This document shows, piece by piece, positions 1 through 11,169 of a DNA stretch of 64,000 bases. This DNA is from Whalleya microplaca (Eukaryota > Ascomycota > Sordariomycetes > Xylariales > Xylariaceae). The notes beneath the pieces are model-generated. The model was not told where the DNA came from. It was given only the letters and a program-made list of their open reading frames with translations, and searched no databases. The number at the start of each line of letters is the position of its first letter. Within the stretch, counting starts at the first letter, position 1. Position numbers and translations under genes: made by a program. The stretch is taken from NCBI GenBank assembly GCA_022497155.1, contig MU385732.1:310001-374000 (forward strand). The letters are read 5' to 3'.

Positions 1-17
1 ATCGTCTTCTCTCTCAG

Positions 18-770
18 GATGAATGGGTTCAGTTCTGCCGAGGAGTGTGTGTGTTCAAGGACGACGAAAGCCAGGAAATCGTACGGCCTACATCGACACT
101 TTGGCCCCCCAAGGGATTCAAAGATGGGCTGTACCAAGACGTTCTCTGCGAGAAAACGAAGTTCACCTACTGGTTTTACCTGTTGAGTGCCGTTCGATGG
201 ATCCTGATGATACTTCAGTTGGCCATGAACGCCGTCATGACTGCCCTAGGATCTATGGCATACAAAAACGGAACGTCAATTGTAAGTCTTTTCTCCTTCT
301 ACATTCTATACTGTCCCGGGCGTATGTAGATCAACACAAAATCATCTCCCGCGGACTCGTTATAATACATGCATTGTTAGCTAGATATCCCGGTTTACCG
401 TTGAAAAATGAGAATAGACACTGACTTGGAATCTGACTAGACTGTCATCGCTGCAGTCAACACCTGTGTGTCTGGAATGCTCGCCCTGATGCATAACAGC
501 GGCCTACCAGATAGATATCGCTCGGACCGGAACGAGTTCTATAAACTTGAGGAACGTCTCAAGTCTATCGTCGATACTCGACTTGTGCCTGCCGACCAAA
601 GCATAAACGAAGTCCTCGCCAGCTGTTTTGCCATGTTCCGACATGCCAGGCAGACGGTTCAGAACAATATTCCCCAGTCCTACACTCCGGCCGCTCCGGC
701 CCCCGCTCCAGCCCCCGCTCCGGGCAAACCAGCCGCTAAAGCTTCACAAAACATCGAGCCGAAGAAGTAA
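18..770 (+). CDS. SLATT-domain (fungal type) two-transmembrane protein, 5' partial
   Basis: Two exons, 18..281 and 441..770. The first visible base of coding sequence follows an acceptor AG at 16-17, so the start lies left of the window. Exon 1 ends after an ATT codon at a GTAAGT donor; exon 2 resumes in phase 0. The visible protein of about 197 residues has two adjacent hydrophobic helices (YWFYLLSAVRWILMILQLAM, then NAVMTALGSM...TVIAAVNTCVSGMLALM), followed by the conserved stretch HNSGLPDRYRSDRNEFYKLE, as in fungal SLATT proteins (SMODS and SLOG-associating two-TM effector domain). The C-terminus is a Pro/Ala-rich tail. Bacterial SLATT proteins are thought to be membrane-acting effectors in nucleotide-signalling defence systems. 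The fungal family is widespread and, as far as I know, its role is not established. Family assignment rests on recognised motif text, not a search. Confidence 0.82.
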
Positions 771-1850
771 GACACGACTGCCAAAGCTTCAAACCTATCA
801 CCACCCATCTTTGAGCAACTGTGCTTATTATCTTAAGAAATACCATTCTTACTTCAAGGCCTGGAACTCCACCCGGCAGACTCCTAATTGGTGCTATATA
901 GCTTTGCTGTGTGTTGAAGGGATTTTAAAGGTTTAATAACAGGTTTAAGACCAGTAATTATGGCACTGTCGTTGTGTTGGGACAAAGTTCCGTCTAGTAT
1001 ATTTGGGTTGGAGTTTTGACCCATGTGTAAGTAGGGCTCACCCACGTCCCACCATCAACCAATTAATGTGGACGCGCAATGTGCGTCTAATCCGACATAG
1101 GTAGTCTAGATGTATAATGGTAAATGTTTTATCACAGTTGCTGCATATGCCATGATATTTAAAGAAGGTGGCTGCGATAGAACCATCATCGTGGTGCGAA
1201 ATATTTCGACAAAAAGGAGTTTCCATCCATAACCAAGAATGCGACAAGGGGGTATGTGCAGCACTTGGCCTCTAAAGGTCTGGATCATCAGCCCGAACCT
1301 CCTACAACGCTTCAAGGAAACGCTCAAGCAATATTTGAAAATATACTTCGACCAAACGTTTGCACCAATCACTGCGGGGTCTTCTTGGATCGTTACTTCC
1401 TACCTTTAGTACTTTATGTAAACCTGCAAATCAAAGTCCCAATCCAATCCCATGCTACCTCATGACGAGACGCTGATAAATACATGTATGTATCATCAAT
1501 GATCTGGTAAGTCCTACATCTCAATGTTTATCAAATCTCATCTCCAAGCTTCATGCTTCGTGCTAGTCCTTTACTACTACGAACAAGTGGTCAAATCAAA
1601 CATCGAAATGACTTTCCACAACCAGGAAACTGTCCCAGAGTCTGATTAGCTGCACAGAAGCAAAACCCGGTGTCCAACATAGTTGGACTTGCAAGTTGCC
1701 TTCTACTCGGTTGTTTACCAGTGAGGGCGTTGCTTGTTAGTCTCTTAGAAACTTTGGCATGAAACAGCCGTCTCGAACCCCCTCTCTAGCCACCCACGCT
1801 CCCTTAGCTTCCTCGTACATAATTAAGTTTGATTCTTATCCTTCTTTTGT
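771..1850. other. Intergenic, no gene seen
   Basis: Separates the SLATT gene from the GT31 gene. It contains only short random open frames. I see no tRNA-like fold or notable repeat; a pyrimidine-rich patch before 1850 is consistent with a promoter. Confidence 0.6.
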
Positions 1851-3539
1851 ATGACAACTTGCGAACTTGTGATATCGTCCATCACGATGTTTCGACCCAT
1901 GGTTACATTTGGCCGTGTCAGGGCCTGGATATTCACGTCGCTCCTGGCCTGCTGTATTCTGTTCGCAACGCTCGGGTCATACAAGCGGCAGACCCCGCTC
2001 CCGAGCATCTACGATTACACAGACGGGAGAACGAGGGGTGCCTGGCTTAACGGCACGGAAGATGAGTCTCAGTCGGAGGAGACCGATTATCTCCAATACT
2101 TGGTCCAGCAGTATGGACTAACCAACGAAGTGCCCTGGTTCGCACAGCGTGTACGGCCGCGGTTCAACTCAAGGACCAGGAAGAGCATGACACAGGTCTC
2201 TTCAAAGTTCCTGTCGAGAGATTTCCAGAGAGTTCATGCAGACGACGAGAGTCTTGATTTACACGCGGAGAAGGCTGTTCAGGTCTCTGTGACCAAGTCT
2301 AACACGCCGGATCAGCTGGACGCCTCTTCCTTATTATTCGGAATATCTACCTCATATGACCGCCTCAGGCTCACATACTCCAATACGTCATTGATCCACG
2401 AATGGACACGGTGGCTTACGGATGGACAGGGCCATTCTAATGGTGCAAGCTTGGTGCTCACTTTACATCATGCAACTAGCTCGCAAGTTGGCTATGTAAG
2501 CAATAAGATGCGTGAGGTAGGCATCGATGCTGTAGTGCTCCCCGCAAAGGACGGCCGAGATATCACGGGACGCTATCTCGATCTCGTGGGCATGCTCGCA
2601 TATCAGAAAGACGAGCTATCGAAAGAAGGACTGGAGAAAAACTTCTTGGCCCTTGTAGACGACGATATCTTCTTCCCATCCATAGGCAAGCTGTTGAGCA
2701 GACTAAATAAGTTCGATGCTAAGGAAAAGGGGTATATTGGAATGCCAAGCGAGCGTTCAGACTGGGTGGTCGAAGGGAACACCACGTTGACGTATGGTGG
2801 TGGTGCAGTGATATTCACTCCCCCGATGATGGAAAACGTCACTCAATTGCCGTGCATTGGCAACCCTACACAAGATCCCACCAAAACTGCAAAGCGGACA
2901 GCGCAATGGGACGAGACATTGTTCAACTGTATTGCAGGACACACAGACGAGAATCTGCATATTCTACCGAGCTTTTATACCCCCGAAGATGACCTATATG
3001 GCTTGCGGTCAGGATACGAAGGTGGTATACAGCCCCTGACACTACACCACTACAAGCACCGCCACCGCTTCGAACCGGATAAGGGACATCTAGTAACCTC
3101 ATTATGCGGCGAGGACTGCTTCCTGCAGCGCTTCTGGTTCCGAGACGACTGGATCCTGGTCAACGGCCACACGATCTCACAATACGACCCAGAAAGCGTG
3201 GACGTGCTGCCGCTGAAGAAGAGCTCGCTGCTGGTCTCGCAGCACAGCCAGAGGAACGAGCACACGACTACCAAGACGGCCGGACGCCTGGTAGTCGACA
3301 AGATCGAGGGGCACGAGGAGCGCAAGGTCGTCTCCTGGGCGGGCACGAAACGCACCTGGAGGCTCCTCGATGCGCGCGTGGGGCCGGGAGGCGAGGTCTG
3401 GCAGGCCTATGTCAAGCGTCGGGGCTCGGCCGGCACGTACGGAGACGAGGATGACCGGTTGCCGGAGGATACTGTTCACACGCAAGATGGGCCGTCGGAT
3501 GTTGACTCGGTTATCGTGTTGATCTGGGAACGGTGGTGA
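1851..3539 (+). CDS. Fringe-like glycosyltransferase, family 31, type II membrane protein
   Basis: Single exon of 562 residues. An in-frame ATG at 1887 has adenine at -3, while the one at 1851 has thymine there, so the true protein may be 550 residues. A short cytoplasmic segment precedes one hydrophobic helix (WIFTSLLACCILFATLG, about residues 26-43), the signal anchor of a Golgi type II enzyme. The lumenal part holds the acidic metal/nucleotide-sugar motif LVDDDIFF near residue 270 and the GGGAVIFT motif about 55 residues on, both typical of fringe-type GT31 enzymes. Several N-X-S/T sequons are present. Such enzymes transfer a sugar from a nucleotide sugar to glycan or protein acceptors in the secretory pathway; donor and acceptor cannot be read from the sequence. 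Confidence 0.85.
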   Translation: MTTCELVISSITMFRPMVTFGRVRAWIFTSLLACCILFATLGSYKRQTPLPSIYDYTDGRTRGAWLNGTEDESQSEETDYLQYLVQQYGLTNEVPWFAQRVRPRFNSRTRKSMTQVSSKFLSRDFQRVHADDESLDLHAEKAVQVSVTKSNTPDQLDASSLLFGISTSYDRLRLTYSNTSLIHEWTRWLTDGQGHSNGASLVLTLHHATSSQVGYVSNKMREVGIDAVVLPAKDGRDITGRYLDLVGMLAYQKDELSKEGLEKNFLALVDDDIFFPSIGKLLSRLNKFDAKEKGYIGMPSERSDWVVEGNTTLTYGGGAVIFTPPMMENVTQLPCIGNPTQDPTKTAKRTAQWDETLFNCIAGHTDENLHILPSFYTPEDDLYGLRSGYEGGIQPLTLHHYKHRHRFEPDKGHLVTSLCGEDCFLQRFWFRDDWILVNGHTISQYDPESVDVLPLKKSSLLVSQHSQRNEHTTTKTAGRLVVDKIEGHEERKVVSWAGTKRTWRLLDARVGPGGEVWQAYVKRRGSAGTYGDEDDRLPEDTVHTQDGPSDVDSVIVLIWERW

Positions 3540-3735
3540 AATTGTTGAGAAGTTTTGCTGTTGCTTATATACCCAGTCTAGCTAATGTAATATAGATGAT
3601 TTTGAAGGTCTAGAAAACCCTGAACTCCAATATAAAGCTATCCCTATTCAAATCATTGACGATTCTCGTGCATTATCATGGCTATAAACTAGCAGTCTTC
3701 AGAAAACAGCGGTTTAATCATATCCTAATAGTCCC

Positions 3736-4500
3736 TCACTTCCTAGCCTCCCACTCCCCAACCGTCATGGCAAACTCAACCTCCTCCCCCTTCCTCGTCC
3801 CCGTCCAGCCCATCTTGCGCTCGAACACGGCAACCATGGGCCCGTTGACCGCCAGCGTCGTCGCCGTGATCTTATCGAGCTGGAGGCCCCCGGCCTCCGC
3901 CCGCCGGAACCCCCACTCCATCGCGAGCCGCACGGCCTCGGCCCCGAACCCGCGACCCCGGTACGCGGGGTCGATCATGGCGCCTACGTCGCCGACCCGG
4001 AGGAATTCCTCCCCGTCGGGAAGCTCGGGAGTGGAGACTGTGTTCCCTGCGGCGTCGAGGTCCTTGATACCCCCGAACCCGCCGAGTCCGATTACGCGCC
4101 CTTCCCCTTTTGCTGCCTCACCATCATCCCCTTCTACTTCCCTTTCACCATCCCCATCCCCATCCCTAGCGCTAGGCCCCAGGTACACAACAACCAAATT
4201 CACCCTCCCCGGCCCCCTCCTTACGCGTCCCGAGCGCCCATCCACGATAGTAGGCTGCGCCGCGCTCTCCCGCATGCGCTGGATGACGGACTCCGCGGTT
4301 GCGGTGCTCATGGGCTGAGGAGGCGGCGTGTTGGGGCCGCCGTCGAGGGCCGTGTTGCGCGGGTCTGAGAGCAGGGCCGCGAGGGCGGGTGCGTCGGCGG
4401 GTTGGAGGGTGCGTAGGAGGATGGGGTGAGAGGGGGAGCGGAGGGTGGTGGGGAGGTGTTGGTAGGTGTGGGTGGTTTGGGTTGGGGTTGGGGGTGTCAT
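3736..4500 (-). CDS. GNAT N-acetyltransferase (RimJ/RimL-like)
   Basis: Intronless, 254 residues, start ATG at 4498-4500. The N-terminal beta strand ILLRTLQPADAPALAALLSD is the usual RimJ/RimL opening. The acetyl-CoA pyrophosphate-binding loop AYRGRGFGAEA lies at about residues 179-189 (R/Q-x-x-G-x-G/A type), and the C-terminal FERKMGW motif closes the fold. A charged insert (about residues 105-135, rich in D, G and E) separates the early strands and is probably a surface loop. GC content and third-position G/C are visibly higher than in neighbouring intergenic DNA. The substrate is not predictable. It converges with the GT31 gene, with 196 bp between the stop codons. Confidence 0.85.
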   Translation of the reverse strand: MTPPTPTQTTHTYQHLPTTLRSPSHPILLRTLQPADAPALAALLSDPRNTALDGGPNTPPPQPMSTATAESVIQRMRESAAQPTIVDGRSGRVRRGPGRVNLVVVYLGPSARDGDGDGEREVEGDDGEAAKGEGRVIGLGGFGGIKDLDAAGNTVSTPELPDGEEFLRVGDVGAMIDPAYRGRGFGAEAVRLAMEWGFRRAEAGGLQLDKITATTLAVNGPMVAVFERKMGWTGTRKGEEVEFAMTVGEWEARK

Positions 4501-5340
4501 GGTAGGGAGAGGTTATGGCTTTGTTAAGAGGATGTATGCTGGGACGGTGTTATAGAGTGTTGCAGGAGTCTAGGGGGGGGAGATACGCTGAGTCGTGGTC
4601 TGTTGTGCGGGTTGTGTGAGTATATCTATTACAGATAGATAAGTAGCTAGAGTTGCGGCACCCGTAGGGTATCTTCCAAGAAGACTAAGTATAGTCGAAC
4701 ATATAAACCAACTAGATCGTCGTATCGCAAACCATAAAACTTATTCTAAGCCAGCGGACGAAGTCAACGCTTTATGCTCAGTCTTATCATCTACTTACGC
4801 AGCGAATCTACTATCTATCAAGTCATGATGCATCGGGGTTAGAGACCACGCACCGGGGCTGCGGCGGTTCTGCGCCCCGGACGAGTTTAGTGGCGGCCGG
4901 AACAAGCCATACATCGCTCTCGTTCGGGAAGGTCGACGTCCTGTCTGCGACTCTAGTTGGTGGGACGTCCATGGACGACCCACAATCGGAGTCACCAACG
5001 TGCTTTAAAAGGAGATTGACTCATAAGTTGGTGTTGAACTGGCTTACGAGATCTAATATCATATCTTTCAGGTCTCAGATGACTCATCTATACACTCACG
5101 GTTGACTCATACAGAAAGTGAAATCGGTGTTTGATATTAAAATCAACGTATGTGAAGAAACTCATGTATCCGAATCTAAACACCCGCAGATGCAGAATTA
5201 CAATGCCGCCTGAACCGTGAACCCATGCTTCCATTCCGTGAACCGTCTCGCCATCCATTTATCATCCATGCATATCCTCGTGACTCGTTTCTAAACCCAT
5301 TCTTAAAAACAGAAAAACTTCGAAAAAAATTAAGAAAATT
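4501..5340. other. Intergenic, no gene seen
   Basis: Lies between the GNAT start and the 3' end of the OPT gene. Short frames here lack any family signature. A G-run (TAGGGGGGGGAG) near 4571 is the only low-complexity feature. Confidence 0.6.
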
Positions 5341-8300
5341 CTACCATTTGTCCGGCCCAAAGTGACTACCATTAGGCACCGTATTGTACGAGCAGGCCTG
5401 CCAGTCACAGCCCTGCTTATACACCTCGGTGCCCCACCACCTGAAGTTGTCCATCCACCCGGGGTATATGAACCCGAAGAACACGACGACGATGCCGAAC
5501 GCGAGGCCCGAGTCCAGCGCCGCGCTGAGCGTCATCGTGTACTTGGCCCACCAGGCGCCGGCGCGGTTCTTGATCAGGTAGTTGAACACGTAGCAGACGA
5601 CGGCCCACACCGAAAAATTCAGCCCCGTGGCCGGCGGGATCCAGCTCAGCGACCCGAACAGCACGGGCAGGTTGATCTTGCGCACGATGCTGGCGCGCCT
5701 GCGGCGCCCGTACAGCCACAGCGGCACCGGCGCGACCGCGCCGATCGCGAAGCACCACACCAGCGGGCGGTACGTCGCGCCGGGGCCGAAGAACTCGGCG
5801 GGGCCGACGACGCCCCACAGGATCGAGCCGTTGAAGTGCACGCGCGCGATCGGGCACGTGAAGCCGTTGATGGCCTGCGGCGTGCAGATGCCGGGGACGT
5901 TGCGGAACATCCAGTTGAGCACGATGATCTGCGTGACGGACGACACGACGGTAGCGGCCATCTGCACCAGAAACAGGATGCGCGGCGGGATCTTCATGTA
6001 GTGGCCCAGCTTCAGGTCCGCGGCGAACTTGATCCCCTGCGCGCTGGAGATGTACCCGTACGTCACGAACACCATGTTCGCGACGGGCTTTCCCGGGAAC
6101 AGCACCCCGCAGATCAGCTGGCAGATCAGGTATATGCTGCTGTGCTGGTTCGTCACCGCCATGACGATGCCGATGGGGATGAAGAGGACCGCGCATATGC
6201 CAAGCGCGAGGAGCAGCCCGTACCAGGGTAGGTGAATCGGGTAGCTACATACACGTAAGCGCGATGCCTCGGATAACGGAAATCGGGATGGGGAATACTC
6301 ACTATTCAACGATGAATATGCCAATTGCCGTCATCGATACAAACGTCAGTAAGTACCAGGTGATCGGCGCATCTTTGTACCTCTTCATGAGGCGATTGTG
6401 GACATCCTCGTGGCTCAGGATGTTATCGAAACTTGAACTCGACCTCGCGAAACTCCCGTTACTTCTCCTATCCAGGGGCGACATCCCGTTGCCCTCGCCG
6501 TCGAGCGGCTCATACGCAGATTTAGATTCCCCGCCCACTTCTTCCATAGACCGCTTCCATTGTCTGTAGATATCCTTGCCGTGCCAACACGTCGTGTGGG
6601 TGATGAGCGATGCAAGCCCCGCGAATTGGAGACCGTAACTAAGCACGTACGTGATCGGTAGAAACACGCGGCTGTAATTCGAGTACGCTTGCTTGTCAAA
6701 GACAAAGTCTGAGGTGAGGATTCTGCTGACGTCGTATATCTTGCCAGTGTTGTCGAAGACGGAGGCCGAGAGAATGGGCATGTAGGAAGAGTAGAACAAG
6801 TTGCAGTAGTACCCGATCGGGGCGATAATCCACATGACAATCACCAGACCGCCGATGACATTCATGGCAGCCCAGAAGGGTGTCAGCAGCGGCGAGCCGA
6901 TGTAGGCAACCTGCGCCCAGTCGAACGTGAGCGGGAAGAGACCGAGACCAGATGCGACTCCGAATAGGTTGGCAATCACCACGTTGTCCGGGGCGAACCA
7001 GGTTATGACGTTGAAGTAGCTGAGCGCCGGCATCAGGAGCCCGGGGAGGAAATAGAACGCAAACGCAGATATCCATATGATGTAGAAGAACTTCCACCTG
7101 CTCATCCTCCATCCGTTCGCCGGCTTGTTCTCCTCCTTGTGCAACGTGCCAAACATGGCAGCAGACATCAATGTCCCTGGCCAGATCATGCCGGCAGGGC
7201 GGACCAGGAACCGTCTCGTCAGACCGGCGAAAGTATAGCCCAGAATCTGGGTGGAGAGGGTGAGTAGCAGCTGGTAGACGATGCCGACATCTTGCTTGTA
7301 GAATTGCGTCTGCTCAACAATGATATCCGTGGCAAAGGCAAACCCAAAAGAGACGTTACTGCTGACGTAGACACAGCTGTGTTCTTTCTCGTTCCAAGAC
7401 CCCTGCGCAAGCCAGAGTCGAAAGCGTCCCGCAATGCTTCTCTCCTTAGGAGCAGAAGTGGGCCCGGACACTCGGACGCCATCGACGAACTCCTCGGGAG
7501 GATCGTCCTGCCGCTTCAACAGGAAGTCCCATATGAGGCCCAGGGGATGCACCAGGAGCAGTGCTATGACGGGGGTAATCGCAACGCTGGGGTATCTCAG
7601 GGAGAAGAAGAGATTCGTCGAGGAGCCGAGGATGGAAAACAGAGTGGACAGCGTCCACATGCGCGGGGTGTTTATGGACAGGGACGTGTTATCGGTGGGA
7701 GAGACCGAAGCACGAACTTGGAGATACGGGGAGTTATCGGGGGGATCATCGTCCACGGACTCGCTGTCTTCCTCGTCTGAGCCGCTCCCGTCTTCGACAG
7801 CTGAGCCATCTGACTTCACGTCCGACACCACCTCGCTCGGGAGCGAGGTCTCGGTGACCCCAAAGCGACCCTCCAACCCACCGATCACCATAGATCCCCC
7901 GATCTCATCAGACTGGCTCTTCCTCCTCCGACTCAGGGACGACGTGCTGGCGCGAAAGGCCACGCCGGAGCGGCTCGTAGTGCCGAAGGACTGGCGGCGC
8001 CTCGAGTGGTTGTGGTGGCTGCCATTTTCCGTGCTCGTTCTACTCGATGGGACGTGGGTGGTGGAATCGTAGTCGCCACTGCCGTCCGAATACTCCTCTT
8101 CTTCTACTTCCGGGTTCACGGGCGCAGCGCCGTAGGACCCCGTGCCGAAGCCAGGCGACGAGCGGAGCAGGAGGGGTGCTTTGGACATCCTGCCTCGGTG
8201 GTCGACGGCGGCGTTGTGATCCGTCACGTTAGAGTCGTCAGAGTCATCGCTGGTGCCAGCAGCTAGCAAGGCAGCAGTGGTGGTAGTGGCAGCGGCAGTG

Positions 8301-8611
8301 GGAGTGGGAGTGGTGGTAGTGGTGGTGGTATTTGTATCGGTCGAGGTTGGGGAGTTGCTGTGGCTGTGGCTGTGACTGTGACTAGGAGGACTAGGACTAT
8401 GACTATGACTGTGTCTGGGCGTGGGCGTAAGCGTGGTGGCCGTCCGCGTGGTGTGGGCATCTGAGTCGTCAATTACATCTGCGGCTGAAGCGGAGGTGGC
8501 AGACTTTATGGGTCGCAAGGGGAAGGACTGCGGATGGTGTAGGCGATCATGATGGGGATCGAGAGGCATGAACGATTTATTATCCCGGTTTCTCGAAGGA
8601 GCTCTCGGCAT
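5341..8611 (-). CDS. Oligopeptide transporter, OPT family (ISP4-like)
   Basis: Two exons on the minus strand, 8611..6303 and 6244..5341, giving 1070 residues. The intron runs from GTGAGT at 6302 to TAG at 6245, with phase preserved (FIVE-YYPIHLPWYG). Residues 1 to about 310 are disordered: runs of His-Ser, Thr and Ser-Pro, then acidic patches. The membrane core starts near residue 314 (MWTLSTLFSILGSSTNLFFS) and continues through many hydrophobic helices to the family-typical end YKQGCDWQACSYNTVPNG. OPT proteins import small peptides, glutathione or metal-chelate complexes with protons across the plasma membrane. The N-terminal extension is far longer than the short cytosolic tail usual in the family and may carry trafficking or phosphorylation control. 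The substrate is unknown. Confidence 0.92.
8265..8420. repeat. Imperfect trinucleotide/hexanucleotide repeats inside the OPT gene
   Basis: Blocks of GTGGTAGTGG, GGCTGTGGCTGTGACTGTG and ACTATGACTATG encode the His-Ser, Ser-Pro and Thr-rich low-complexity segment of the transporter N-terminus on the minus strand. The units are variable, so this is microsatellite-like coding sequence, not a perfect array. Confidence 0.7.
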
Positions 8612-10178
8612 TAGTCTACTGTATAATATTCGTATGTACGTATATAATTTGCAACAATCGGTTCACTTGGTTAAGATGGAATGTACGGATTGGAAGGAAG
8701 GCACAGCAGATAGTACGTGATACGTGTATACGAAGTTGGCAAGTTCCAAGCCCGTCACCCGTAGCTGGAAACCAGGAAGGAGGGTCTAGTGTACCTGGCA
8801 GGCCGGGGATATCCAATGCTACCTCCAATCCATGCTACCTACTTTACCGGGCAGCCTGGCAGCCTGGGCAGCTAGGCATGGTATCATTGGTATGGACTGT
8901 ATGCAGTATGGTATGTTGTATGTACAAAAGTGGATATCGGATAAGTTCTGCGGATGTACCAGCATATGTATGTTGATGTATGTACAGTTTATTAGATGTA
9001 TGGAGGTACTTAAGATATCAAGGTGAGCACAGCCGGGCGTCGTCGGGAGAGACATTTTCGTGTCTCTTTCAGCTGACTGAACGAATCGGACCCTGCATGT
9101 CTTATTATGACGATACTGTGATGATACCGACATACTATGGTACAAATACTCTAGCTCGGTGTGGTTGCACAGCACCTCGTTCGTGTAGTCGTGATTCGAA
9201 CTGCTGGTACAGATTGATTATTCTGTAACGGCATTACGATTCGTCTGGTGTAAGTAAGTGGTGTGTAGCTTTTGAGTGTGACACATTTGATCAGTGAAAG
9301 TGTTGTCAGTGGTGTAAGTCTCTGTGTGCACACCGAGGCAGCTACATACTGACGGCTTCCTGGGTCGCACCTTATCTGATCCGGATTCCAGTGACATGGA
9401 CTCGCAGATGCTATGGGTTGCAGCGTGGCCCGGTCCAGCACATGCAGCGCTCTGCAGGTCGCCTAACAGGGTTCTCAGGCACCTCGGCCTTGTCAACTGA
9501 TGGGTTTTCCCTACATCTTGCAGTGTCACACGCGACCGCACCCGCTACAACATACGCAGTTAAAGTAGGCAGCGTACGCTACCGAGCCGCTAGTTATAGG
9601 TTACTTTCATAAGTGGATCCTTGAGCCGTCCCGGATGCCAGAGTTGATCACGCAGCAGTCACTGCACATACTCACATACCTAGATGCTATTATGTACGTA
9701 CGGATATGTATGTAGTATGTATGTAGGATGATTAAGATTAGTCTGGATTGATTGATTGATTGATTGATTGATTAGATCGGTACGGATAAGATTATGTGAA
9801 CCGTCAGCAAGAGACGCACCAATTGAGGGGATTCAGGAACTTTTACTCCACGATATCAAAAAGTTGTAAGTTGTCAAACACAGCGATTACACCAACGTAC
9901 ATACACGGTATATCAAGATTAATTGACCAACCAACCTACATATAGTTTCATGCTATACGGGGAACGGATAAGTCATCAATCACACTACACATACATACAT
10001 ATATATCCTTCTGCCGAACCCGGCTTGGACTCTCACCGGGCTTATTCTCCCTTGAATATTGGTGGAGTTCCGTCACCGCTCGTTCCGAACTGCGGCACAC
10101 AGACCCAGACCGGCGGGTGAGGCCGAGAGTTAGCAGTTTATGACAAAGAGTGGGGTAGTTGGACAGATTCAGAGGGCA
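8612..10178. other. Intergenic spacer rich in ATGTATGT/TACATA words
   Basis: Divergent spacer between the OPT and cyclo-ligase genes. No reading frame has a recognisable family. Repeated TATGTATGTA and GTACATAC words occur around 8870-9010 and 9680-9730. It probably holds both promoters. Confidence 0.55.
9746..9773. repeat. (GATT)7 microsatellite
   Basis: Seven perfect tandem GATT units in intergenic DNA. Confidence 0.95.
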
Positions 10179-11018
10179 ATGTCATACGAGACCGACATGA
10201 ATTCCTCTGTGCTAGGTGCTGCCAAATCACAGCTGCGATCTGTGATGAAACAGCGACTGGCCAACATCACCCAGGAATCCATCGCAGCCCAAAGTGAGCC
10301 AGCACATTGAGATTACGTTTAGGAAAGCAAGAAGGGGATCAAGATCATGACTGACAGCGGCATAGGTGCAAAGGTCTTCGACTCCGTATCCGGGTTTAAG
10401 CCATATGTAGACGCAAAACGAGTTGCGGTCTATCTGTCGATGCCCGGTGGGGAGGTCCAAACCGACTCCATCGTCAGGCACGCTCTGTCGTCGGGCAAAC
10501 AAGTCTTTGTGCCTTACTTACACAAGTCAGGCTTACGCCCTAGCGATGGGCCTGCTAGACTTATGGACATGGTAAGTCTCAGAGACATCGAAGACTATCA
10601 GTCCTTGCAGAGAGACAAGTGGGGCATCCCGAGTGTCGATGCTACCACGGTCAATGAGAGACTGCGAAGTGTTGGCGAGCTAGACGGAAAGAGATCCGAG
10701 GACGTCTCACTAGATCTGATACTTATGCCCGGAGTCGCCTTCGATGTTGATCCTCAGACTAGAGCCATCCGGAGACTTGGCCACGGCAAGGGCTTCTACG
10801 ACTACTTTCTTCATCGATACGCACTGGCTGCTTCAGCAGAGGAGAAGACGTCAGATGGTCGTCCGGCTGTATTGCTATATGCCCTAGCCTTGAAGGAGCA
10901 GCTCCTCTCCCCTTCTTCGGGAGAGTCTGTCCCCGTTGGACCCCATGACCAACCTATAGACGGGGTCTTCCTCGGCGATGGCCAAATTAAAGAGTCTGCC
11001 AAAGATGGCGCAAACTAA
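10179..11018 (+). CDS. FAU1: 5-formyltetrahydrofolate cyclo-ligase (MTHFS)
   Basis: Two exons, 10179..10293 and 10366..11018, encode 255 residues. The 72-nt intron is GTGAGC...TAG and the joined reading is IAAQS-AKVFDSVSGF. Start ATG at 10179 gives the family N-terminus with the phosphate-binding basic helix (AKSQLRSVMKQRL). Further motifs are VAVYLSMPGGEVQTD, the core LILMPGVAFD and the signature RRLGHGKGFYDYFL near the C-terminal third. The enzyme converts 5-formyl-THF to 5,10-methenyl-THF using ATP, returning the storage folate to the one-carbon pool in the cytosol or mitochondria. Length fits fungal members. It converges with the SmE gene, 151 bp between the stop codons. Confidence 0.93.
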
Positions 11019-11169
11019 ACAAGTATATCTTGACCATCCTCTGACGCCCTAATTATCCGCAGTGGTATCGTCCGTTGATGTCTGTGAAACCTGCCCTCTG
11101 CGATACAATATTCTTCCCGGACTACAATAATTTCATATCGAGCGCCTTTTATATCCTCCTTCTATCTCT

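Noticed and set aside
3656..4318. 220-codon plus-strand frame opposite the GNAT gene
   Set aside because: Pro/Ser-rich low-complexity shadow; the GNAT frame on the minus strand has recognisable motifs and covers it.
5362..6231. 289-codon plus-strand frame antisense to the OPT gene
   Set aside because: Composition is Arg/His/Asp/Ala-rich as expected for an antisense shadow of GC-rich coding DNA; the minus strand holds clear OPT motifs.
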